Below the pieces are notes generated by a model. The model did not search any database. It was not told where the DNA came from and saw nothing but the letters and a program-made list of their open reading frames with translations. This document shows, piece by piece, positions 25,341 to 35,100 of a stretch of 64,000 bases of DNA. The DNA is from Oasisia sp. SBJ-2009 (lineage: Eukaryota; Annelida; Polychaeta; Sabellida; Siboglinidae): NCBI GenBank assembly GCA_964017155.1, contig OZ024864.1:35172529-35236528 (forward strand), written 5' to 3'. Each line of letters opens with the position of its first letter. Positions within the stretch are counted from its first letter, which is position 1. The position numbers and the translations under genes were made by a program.

Positions 25341-25488
25341 CTTCGTAGTTGAGTTGACCTTCGCCGTCCTGGTCGACCTCCCGCACGAGCTCGTCGAGCT
25401 CCTCGTCCGCCAGTCGCTCGCCCAGCGTCGTCAGCGAGTGCTTGAGGTCGTGAACCGACACCAGCCCGTTGCCGTTCTTGTCAAACAC
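25341..25488 (-). CDS. CAML-A exon 5, EF-hand 3 and most of EF-hand 4
   Basis: Encodes [19 protein letters not shown] through [11 protein letters not shown], phase 0 in, phase 1 out, donor gtgggt. The length equals the 136-nt calmodulin exon plus the four codons gained by the upstream shift of its acceptor. The acceptor (ttattattattatag) is the 3' tail of a LINE fragment. Read-through past the donor stays open to 25,120 but shows no EF-hand sequence. Confidence 0.85.
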
Positions 25489-25642
25489 CTATAATAATAA
25501 TAATATTTTATTTTATATAGCGCTACATCCAATTTCAAATTGTTCGTGGTGCTTTACATACATTAATATGAATAACATCCTAAAATTCAAATACACACCA
25601 GAAGAAAAACACATAAATATACTAGTGACATATATAAACAAT

Positions 25643-25699
<57 letters not shown>

Positions 25700-26154
25700 A
25701 TAATAACACGAATTATTTAAGCTGAATAAACGTATTATGTATAATAAATATATAAATAGGTTAAATAAAATATCGATAAAAGTACACAAACATTAAACTA
25801 TGCCGCGAGAACAGTCAAAAGAAATGTGTCTTTAGGCGTGCCTTGAAGGTGGCTAAACAGGCAAACGTCTTAAAAGGCCACTCCGGAGGATTAAAAAAAA
25901 CCTGGCACATAGAAACGGTCACGGTGTACGATGTTTTGACTGATTGATTGACTGATAATTTTATTTTCACTCGGTGACATATTTAGTTTTCTCTATTTGT
26001 GATGGCCGAGCCATTCACACATCATTTACAACAACCATGCAAAATGTGATGATATTATTACAAAGGATAAGTTTGTTGATGTTTAAAAGTGAAGTAGAGT
26101 TTAATTTTCTAAATGCATCGCATATGGTTAAAGTATAATTTTGTAAGAACATTG

Positions 26155-26210
<56 letters not shown>

Positions 26211-28129
26211 TTGTGTGTTTATTATATACCATATAACTTTCTACTGAGTAACAAAAACCACACGTTTGTCATAAAGAGTATTAAGATAATGCCCTCAACC
26301 TGAAAATCAATCATTAAATAGAATCAATTGATTTAAAGAACTTTTTCAAACAGTATAATGCCACCACCGTTGTATGACAGAGATCTCTATTTCCATCAAA
26401 CACCAGCGAAAGTGGCGCGTGTGGACATTGACATTCTTAGTACACAAGACCACATATAGTGAGGTAGCGAAAGTGTAAAATCAGGATTACGTGCTCCTAG
26501 CAGTGTTAGTAAGATGGTTCCTCTACCAACCTGGAAAGCATCACGCAGTTCATCGTGTGACGTCGTCTGTTCCTTCATGCGTCCCTGTAGAATCCGCGTC
26601 ATCGCCGGCACATCCACGCGTCCCCCGGCTACACACGCGGAGGTAGAGCAAGAGAAAAACATACAACATGTGAACATTTCTTCACACAAATCGAAGAGCC
26701 ACAGCACAAACTGCATAAACTACTACCAAAACCAAAGACTACAACACATAATACACGATGCCGTACTCGATATTCATTACCCAGAGTAAAAACCAACAGG
26801 CCCAAGAACTGTTTCATTAACTGGTGTCTGTCCAACCAAAGGAACTCACAGTGACTCTTAACCAACTTTCCTGCTGCTGATATGGATATGTGTAAAATAT
26901 TGTAAAGCCTTAATTTATTCTTTAGATCTATTTATTTTAATGTTTTAAAGTATTTATTATTTTCTAATAAGTTTAGTAAAATAATCACAGAAAATATGTT
27001 TTAATGTCTTAAATTATTTAAATTAGTTTTATAGATACATATCGTATATTCTCTACATTTTAATTTATACTTATGCTAATGCCTTAAATCTATTTTAACA
27101 AATATACTATGCATGTTTTATGTATCCATTTCAATCTCTACGATTGCCCAGAGTGAAATAAAACTATTTTTATTATTATTGTTACAACAGGGTTATCAAG
27201 TGTTCCTGCAGACATATTATTGCTGCATAAAAACACTCCACGGTCGTCAGGCATGTGAGAGAATGTCAGCTTCTGTCCTGTGACACGTGTTAAGTCAAAA
27301 TAAGGACACACAGCTTTCTTAAGATCTTGAGGTGTGTGTGGGTGGGTGTGTGCACACACATGTGGGTTCAAGGGAGTATACGCAAATATGCAGTTTTTAA
27401 ATTAACAGGCACGTACCAACAAATCATTCTTTGACTAACAAAAATGTATTAATGATACTCTTGAGCTTATGCAAATCTTTGCCCAAAAAGTTATTAATTT
27501 AAAAAGTTATTAATGAGTGGCTGTATGTTCATAAAATTATCGTTTCACTTATTAATTAATACCCGTTCTTAAGACTCTAATGATTTCATTGAAGATACAC
27601 TGCCTGCCAAATTATCTTTAGTACCTCGTAAGTCCATAACAACGTTCACAGTCTGGAAGATACAACCCTGCAGCATGCCTAAATGGAACAATTTACCAAC
27701 GGTCATTAAGACTTGTGACAATCTCATCAGCTTCAATCGTCTACTGAAGACACATTTTTTTTCGTATTGCATATTAATGTAATCAACATAAACTTTTTCA
27801 TTAGATTATTTGGTAATATTATCAATACATAATTATACACTTATTTAGTGGCATTATCATTTCGTAATTATTATTATTATTAACAGTTTTAACATATACT
27901 AAAGTTAAAACTATTTATTACTAATAATAATTATACCTATACCGTCATTTATCAGTATCATTGTAATGTAATTATACACTTGACCAATTATTATGTATTT
28001 TTATAACTAATACGTAATTTATTTACTTATTTAAAAGTGCTACATTATTTAACACCTTACTAATTTTATTTATTTATATACCTATCCTTTTTTTACATTT
28101 ATTTTAAAACACTAGTATTTGTTTTATTG

Positions 28130-28178
<49 letters not shown>

Positions 28179-28786
28179 TTTAAATTGTAATATTTTGTGA
28201 AGCGCCATGAATGATTATGGATGTGGAACTATACCAAATAAAAATAAAAAATTCAATAGTAAACAAAACAGAAAGTTTCAAAACACGCCTCATTGGCAAT
28301 ACTGCTGAAACAGGCCGAGTACCCTATAGACTGCAATCCCCTTTGATGGTGAACAATTCCCATTCCCCTTCCCTCCACGTTCAACAGATCAGACACCATG
28401 GCTCAAGCACTATGCTGGTTAATTCTGGACAGAGGAACATATTGCTTCATTGAATACAACCGGGTTACATTTGTTGTTGTGCAGTTACCCCAAAAACCCT
28501 CGCCCTCAGTTTACACGTACCTCTGTCTACTTCGTTCATCATCTCTTTCAGCTGTGACTCAGTGGGGTTTAACCCCACTGACCTCACCACTGCCCCCACC
28601 TCCTTGCTGCTGATCTTACGGTCCTTGTCATATGCAAAGAAAAAGAAAGCTTCTTCCAGCTCTGAAAACAGACAAAACAGTCACTGATGTCTGCAAATAA
28701 ATTAGGAAAATCAAATATAAATAATTTGGAAAATCAAACATGTTAATTTAATTTGCTATAACAAATTATTCAAAAGTACAGCTACC

Positions 28787-28848
<62 letters not shown>

Positions 28849-29906
28849 CAATATGATGAGTGGTAAATTAACATACTACCAATACACTGTGTAGTGCCCT
28901 CTGGTGACTAGTACTGGTACCACTGGTACTGTCCCCTAACGTCCAATGGGGGAAATAGCGAACAGTGTCGCCATCTACTGAACAGGTTACTTTAACTTCT
29001 TTCATTTACTTAGTATTACATTTAAAAATCAACTGCGGTACACATTGCAACTCTTCACGCTATGAATCCAATTAAAGATACAACAACGAATAAATGTGAG
29101 AGGTGTCTGCTGCTTATATTTTTCATTTTATTTGCCATCAAGAGGTTTATATATTCATAACTGTTATATTACCTGTACTAGTTGATTATAAAAACATAAT
29201 AATAATGTTATTATATAGGTTCACATATGTATAATTATATAAGATATGTAATAGATATCAGTCAAAATTTAAGTGTATAATATAATACTTTTCAAAACTT
29301 TGTAACAAAAATTGTCAGAATACGTGAACATGCCTTACCTTTTTTGAGATCACTTGGTACAGACTGGAAAGAAAAATAATGTTGTATTAATATAAACATA
29401 TATTAAATTCACAATTGTAAACTTATAACATGACACTCTGGCATTAAAGAAATGTCTACACTTGGCTATAACCATACAGGATCCGACTGCATAACAAGTG
29501 GGCAAATGACTTACTTCCTTGTTCACGTATACAAGCCTTTGTAAATAGGAGTAACTAGTCTAATAGTTATACGAATTTACATTTAAAACCCTAATTTCGC
29601 CTATAATTTTACCCGGAAAATGCTAAATCTAAAATGGATAACTTTGGCAAACACTGCTATCGGTCACTGACTACTTGGGAAACCTTTACGACCTGTTTAG
29701 TTATCATTTATGCTGCCACGACTGACACCTGTCTAGGATTGAGTCACCATCGTCATCGAACTGCCCAGGTGAGGTCAGGTGAGAAAACTCGTCGAAGTGC
29801 CTTCCCCTGGACATTTCTAATCGTGGTTGTTACAACCCTTGTCAAGTTCCACTTTACTACAATAAACCAAACGTGTGATAACTATAATTTACGTACGACT
29901 TACCAT
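25341..29906 (-). CDS. Calmodulin-like EF-hand protein CAML-A (3' exon missing)
   Basis: Calmodulin-related small EF-hand protein, presumably a cytosolic calcium sensor or a degenerate adaptor. Coding exons on the minus strand: 29904-29906 (ATG only), 29339-29363 (25 nt), 28521-28661 (141 nt), 26531-26628 (98 nt), 25341-25488 (148 nt). All phases agree, giving 138 complete codons. The product starts [17 protein letters not shown]-hand 1 (loop [12 protein letters not shown]) has lost Asp1 and Gly6. EF-hand 2 ([11 protein letters not shown]) is one residue short. EF-hand 3 ([12 protein letters not shown]) is good except Asp at position 12. EF-hand 4 starts [11 protein letters not shown] and looks intact. 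Introns after ATG, inside codon 10, in loop 2 and after NYE match the calmodulin gene plan; the fourth intron is four codons upstream of the vertebrate position. The terminal exon (calmodulin EFVxMM) should be a short stretch below 25,341; I did not find a convincing one. It is divergently paired with CAML-B. Confidence 0.85.
25489..25910 (-). mobile_element. CR1-like LINE 3' end in CAML-A intron 4
   Basis: On the minus strand a frame ends [14 protein letters not shown] then stop, the usual end of CR1/L2-type proteins. A 3' UTR follows with an AT microsatellite (25,646-25,692), a gatgtagcgctatataaa block and a (TTA)n tail. The tail ends exactly at the CAML-A exon 5 acceptor. Confidence 0.65.
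26155..26218 (+). repeat. GT then GTGC microsatellite in CAML-A intron 4
   Basis: About 18 GT units then cgtg repeats. Within the extra intron of CAML-A. Confidence 0.9.
26531..26628 (-). CDS. CAML-A exon 4, rest of EF-hand 2 and central helix
   Basis: Acceptor gtgtgtag, donor gttggt (weak). Encodes [18 protein letters not shown] and the central helix to ELRDAFQ, phase 1 in, phase 0 out. The following intron (25489-26530) lies between FQ and VFDKNG; CAML-B has no intron here. Confidence 0.8.
26860..27185 (+). mobile_element. Possible LINE or SINE 3' UTR
   Basis: AT-rich stretch ending agagtgaaataaaactattttt with a TTA-repeat tail, the form seen at other LINE ends in this window. No coding remnant recognised, so weakly supported. 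Confidence 0.3.
27590..28260 (+). mobile_element. LINE 3' end remnant
   Basis: The plus frame reads [18 protein letters not shown] then [11 protein letters not shown] and stops, a CR1/L2-like C-terminus. An AT-rich 3' UTR with an AT microsatellite (28,133-28,180) follows to an A-rich end near 28,250. Confidence 0.6.
28521..28661 (-). CDS. CAML-A exon 3, EF-hand 1 and E-helix of EF-hand 2
   Basis: Acceptor tctgttttcag, donor gtacgt. Encodes [19 protein letters not shown] and on to MMNEVDR, phase 1 to phase 1. At 141 nt it is one codon shorter than the 144-nt calmodulin exon and CAML-B exon 3; the missing codon is position 3 of the second calcium loop. Confidence 0.85.
28788..28846. repeat. 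AT microsatellite in CAML-A intron 2
   Basis: About 29 AT units, 127 bp upstream (in gene sense) of CAML-A exon 3. Confidence 0.95.
29339..29363 (-). CDS. CAML-A exon 2 (25-nt microexon)
   Basis: Flanked by ttttctttccag acceptor and gtaagg donor. Encodes SVPSDLKK plus the first base of Glu; phase 0 in, phase 1 out. The canonical calmodulin exon at this position is 31 nt, so this copy is two codons shorter. Confidence 0.8.
29904..29906 (-). CDS. CAML-A exon 1 coding part: ATG followed by donor
   Basis: On the minus strand the start codon is directly followed by gtaagt, so exon 1 contributes only Met. The 5' UTR extends to higher coordinates; its start is not visible. A split straight after ATG is the known calmodulin gene arrangement. 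Confidence 0.75.
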
Positions 29907-30192
29907 GTTTGAAAAGACGACGACTCGCACCTGCAACGCAAAATGTTACCTATATAAAGCGGAAGAAGGGGACCGCCCAATAATTGAAGCCTCCCCGAGG
30001 CGCAAAAGCGTGGCGTATATCTACGCGACATGTGCAAAATAATGATTGATCCCTCTTCATTCAGGTTGGGTGTGGCATGTGCAAGTATCGTCACCCGAAA
30101 TAAAGCCACCTCCGCGCCCGGTTGTGAGTGTATGCTCACCAAATCCAACTGGACCGTAACTATATCAAGTGGTAGACAGATCCTAGTCAAAT
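29907..30192. promoter_or_regulatory. Putative bidirectional promoter between CAML-A and CAML-B
   Basis: Only 286 bp separate the two divergent start codons, so both 5' UTRs and any core promoters must fit here. A TATATAAAG string lies at 29951-29959 on the plus strand and a CCAAT at 29977-29981. The sequence just before each ATG is similar on the two strands (tcaaac/tcaaat then ATGgtaagt), as expected for an inverted duplication that included the promoter-proximal exon. Transcription start sites are not determined. Confidence 0.6.
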
Positions 30193-30195
30193 ATG
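30193..30195 (+). CDS. CAML-B exon 1 coding part: ATG followed by donor
   Basis: The sequence tcaaatATG is followed by gtaagt. The exon contributes only the start Met, mirroring CAML-A on the other strand. The 5' UTR start is unknown. Confidence 0.72.
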
Positions 30196-32043
30196 GTAAG
30201 TAATAATGTAAATATGGCGGTATATGGCAACCAGAAAGTATTATTTGGGCTGGTTTTCAACTAGGTACAGCTGCGACAGTCTAGTAACTAGTCTAGTGTA
30301 GTGTTACTGTCAGTACTGACAGTAGTGACTAGTCCAGGTCTAGTCGATTCTCCACTCTAGTCTAAATGTAGGGCAGGCTGGCCTCTGCTACTAACAAAAG
30401 TAGGTCAAGTTTGCGTAATAATTACCGTTGTTGTCTTTGTCACCACTTTGATACAATGTTTGCCTTACATATATGATATAGAAGCGAATCCCGGTTAAGG
30501 TGTCGAGTTCAATTACGTAATAAGGTCTGAGGACTGAGGACTGAGACTCAGTCTGAGTCTGAGAGATCCGTCGACTCACCACAGCCTGCGGTTGCACAGG
30601 CAGCGAAGCCCAAAACTCATACCAGAAGAAATTTTAATCGGTTGGGGTCGTGTGTATTCGCTAATTGATGCATTACAGATAACGTGAATATAATAATAAT
30701 TATCTTTTATTAGCCCACGATATGCTGCGGCTTGGAGTTGGAGCCTTGCCCTTGGGCTTGGTTCCTTATTTGTCGAACAGATCTCGATGTACATTTGCAT
30801 TATTTTAGGAGTATTTTTTCGGCATGTAATTGACAAACTAACTTTTTATAATAAATGCAACACTGTCACTGATGGAACATTTCCTGTCTGTATTTACCCA
30901 TTCTTATGAGAAATAAAGAGTTTTTTTATTCGTCGAGCTGCTCGATAAAATAATGCCAACTTGGATCGTATGTTATTTGTCAAGCAGATTTTGACGTGTA
31001 TGCATATACTCTCTTACTTAGCAATGTTTTTATGGCATGTATGTGGATATGTGTATACTAATTGTTTGTAGTAAATGTGATATACTGTTGGGTTGTTTCC
31101 TGCTTGTATTTATTCATTGTGATGAGAAATAACGACTTTTCTTATTCGTTGAGCTGCTCGAGAAATAACGTTGTGCAGATCTGGATGTGCTTGCATATCA
31201 AGCATATGTGCACTTAGAAATATTTTCATGGCATGTATTCGTGGAAATACTAATTGTTTGTAGTAAATCTGATGCTGTTTGATAATTTCTTGCTTGTATT
31301 TATCCGTTCTTATTTTAAAATAGCGAGTTTTCTTATTTGCCAAACTGCTCGAGAAATAACGCCTACTTGGATCGTTACACTTCATCGCATGGCATCACGT
31401 CAAACCATACCTATACTCCTTCATCGCTTGATGTCACCTTATAAGCCCACACCTGTACATCTTTCATCGCTTGGCATCAGTTCAATCCTGCAACACCTGT
31501 ACACATGTTTCATCACTTTCATCACACCTGTAAGAAACGTCGTTATTTCCCATCCAGGGTTGGGTTTTGGAACTCATTACCTGTCCATATAGCAAAACTG
31601 TCATAAATCTGTTCATTTGTTAATCAGTTAAAAATCAGTATGATGAGCAAATACAAGATTGTTTATGATATATTGAGCTACCAGTAGGTACTCTTGAATA
31701 GTTGTGCTGTGAACTTATTCAGTGTTATTACTAAATATTGTACTATTGAGCATTATAGCAAACTTAACTTATGTTACAATTTATTAATTAAATAGTTACA
31801 ATGTGATAGGGGTATACCAACTCATAGTCATACAATACTTTCTTCAGTATATCCCTTTTTCTAACATTATATACTGTTGTTTACACTATGTTTTGTATTA
31901 TGTTTGGTGAACATTGGAAAATAAACTGAGTGAGTGAGTGAGTGAGTGAGTGAGTGAGTGAGTGAGTGAGTGAGTGAGTGAGTGAGTGAGTGAGTGAGAG
32001 TGAGTGAGTGAGTGGTTGGTTGGTTGGTTGGTTGGTTGGTTGG

Positions 32044-32137
<94 letters not shown>

Positions 32138-35100
32138 AACTTGGGGCCAAATTATGATGAATACTTACAGAACTCTGACAACTGTTGTGTGTTCTGTTTC
32201 AGGCGGTGCGACTAACAAATGAAAAATTGGCAGGTAAGCTTTCAGATCTATAGCAGACATAACAATGCTGCCTTCCAACCCACCCATAAAAGTCATCTTT
32301 TATACACAACTCTGTAGGATTTCTTGGTTCTTTTTCATAAATGTTAATATTAATAATAACAATAATAAATGTTATTTGTAAAGTCCCGTATATCCGGAAA
32401 CACTTCCGCTCAGAGGTGCATAAAATACATTGTAACACATACATATTTAAAATATTCATAATCAGTTTAAATTTGCACGTAAAGATGAAATGTTAAATGA
32501 TAATAAATAGATAATTAAATAAAGCTTCTAAAAATCCTAGTTCATAAGCTAAACTTATTAACAATAAATAGATAAAATAATAAATAAATAATAAAATATA
32601 TTAATAACTTAATAATAAAGTAAGTAAAACAATATAATTACAGTTAAATTCATTATTTTGAAATTGTAACCTACATAAAGCTGTGAATGACAGGCACATT
32701 AAGTGATGTTTGAGTGTATTCTTGAAACTGAATGTTCAGACTGTACATTCAACACAGATTGTGTATTATAGTATTACGGTTGTACTCTGGACCAGAAATT
32801 TTAATAATGTTAACTTTATGTTGTATCTGGAAAAATACGAATTCTGACTAAGCTATAACTTATCTAGTCACATACATACAGGGATGTATAATGATGATGA
32901 TTACATGTCATGTGCAATGAATAGGAAAAATAACTTATTTAATTACCAGATGATAGTTCCAACACAAAATTGATGTACTGTGAGGTACTGGAGTAGTTAT
33001 CCTGAAGATGGTTTAGACGTACTGAGACAATTGTACTCTTGTAGCTACTGCTCAGCTTTATACAGTCATCCGCCCACCCATTATTTGGATGGGTAAAACC
33101 TGTTTTAGATGGGTAGAAATATCACTGGAGGGGTGGTGGTCTGGGAAAAACCATGTTCAAGAATCATAGATATTGTCAATTGTGTCATGAAAATGGATGT
33201 CACATGTGTGTCTATAGTTTGTTTCAGGTCACAATACAGTATGGCTTTATGCAGGACCAAATTATTGCCAGTCACACATGTTTTGGTGGACACATGGACA
33301 GGGGTGACATGGATGTTAACTGTTAAGCCAGTTTACAAACTTTCGAATGTGTCTGATGACCTGAAATGGACTACAAACACACACATGACACCATTTATAC
33401 TCATTTTGGAGGCATAACTGACAATATCTATGGTTTTGGAAGACCTTTGTTTGCTCCTTCACTTTTTTACCTGTCCTCCCACATTTCTACCCGTCCACAA
33501 CGGTTTTTACCTGTCCAAATGACGGGTGGACGGGTCTCTACAGGCACATTAAGTGATGTTTGAGTGATGCTTGAAACTGAATGCCTCTCTGTGACGACGA
33601 GACTGTGTTGGTTGTAGACCTGAAGGAAGCGTTCATGTTGTTTGTGTGATGATGAGACTGTGTTGGTTGTAGACCTGAAGGAAGCGTTCATGTTGTTTGT
33701 GTGATGATGAGACTGTGTTGGTTGTAGACCTGAAGGAAGCGTTCATGTTGTTTGTGTGATGATGAGACTGTGTTGGTTGTAGACCTGAAGGAAGCATTCA
33801 TGTTGTTTGTGTGATGATGAGACTGTGTTGGTTGTAGACCTGAAGGAAGCATTCATGTTGTTTGTGTGATGATGAGACTGTGTTGGTTGTAGACCTGAAG
33901 GAAGCGTTCATGTTGTTTGTGTGATGATGAGACTGTGTTGGTTGTAGACCTGAAGGAAGCGTTCATGTTGTTTGTGTGATGATGAGACTGTGTTGGTTGT
34001 AGACCTGAAGGAAGCATTCATGTTGTTTGTGTGATGATGAGACTGTGTTGGTTGTAGACCTGAAGGAAGCGTTCATGTTGTTTGTGTGATGATGAGACTG
34101 TGTTGGTTGTAGACCTGAAGGAAGCATTCATGTTGTTTGACTACCACAAGAACGGTACAATATCCAGCCGTGACATTGGAGCAGTCATTCGGTCCGTCGG
34201 CCTCAAACCCACCGAGTCTGAAGTGGCCCAGATCCGTGAGGAGGTCGACCGAACAGGCACGTAGGCACCTCTAGGAGAACTAGATTTTTTGTCGGCATTC
34301 AGAAAAGCACTAAAAACGCACATTTTAAAAGCATATTACTGGTGACTTTTTAAATATTCAATGACATTTTAGAAAATTTGTTTCAAATATTTCATCTTAT
34401 CTTATTTTTACACATGTATTGACATTTATATATGCCATCGTTTAGTATGTGTTTTGCATGTAAATAAAGTATTAATTAGTTTTGTTTATTGATTTATTTA
34501 TTTTACTCAACGTCGTTAATTCTATATAATATTTAATTAACAGTTTTAATATGAATAATTTTACGTTTCTACATTTTTATCTGAAAGTTAATTTTACATT
34601 TGTATTTACTAATATTAGTTTTAACACATAATAAATAGCTTTATATTTTATTGTATCTACAATAAAATATAAAGCTATTTATTTAGTCACGCTGTACAGC
34701 GCTTTGAGCACATTTGGATATTGCGCTTTATAAATAATAAATATTATTAGAACATCGAAAACCAGTCAGCTTATATTCATGAAAATGTTCATCAAGTTGG
34801 CCAAAAAAATCACAATTATACAACTAGCAATGTTCGACTTACTTCTACGTTTCGACCACCATCGACGGCCTTCTTCAGGAACTGAATGTTCAGTGGTCAC
34901 TGCTCGCTAGATGGTGTGGCGAGCAGACTGTCCCATACGTGACTTATTCATCTGGATTAGGAAGACAGAACCAACTAAGAGAGAGGAGGGGGGCTACAGA
35001 CTAAGTCACGTGTGGGACAGTCTGCTCGCCACGCGACCTAGCGAGCAGTGACCACTGAACATTCAGTTCCTAAAGAAGGCCACCGATGGTGGTCGAAACA

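Noticed and set aside
33592..34138. CRISPR-like array or coding repeat
   Set aside because: Units are contiguous without unique spacers and match an exon boundary; this is eukaryotic DNA.
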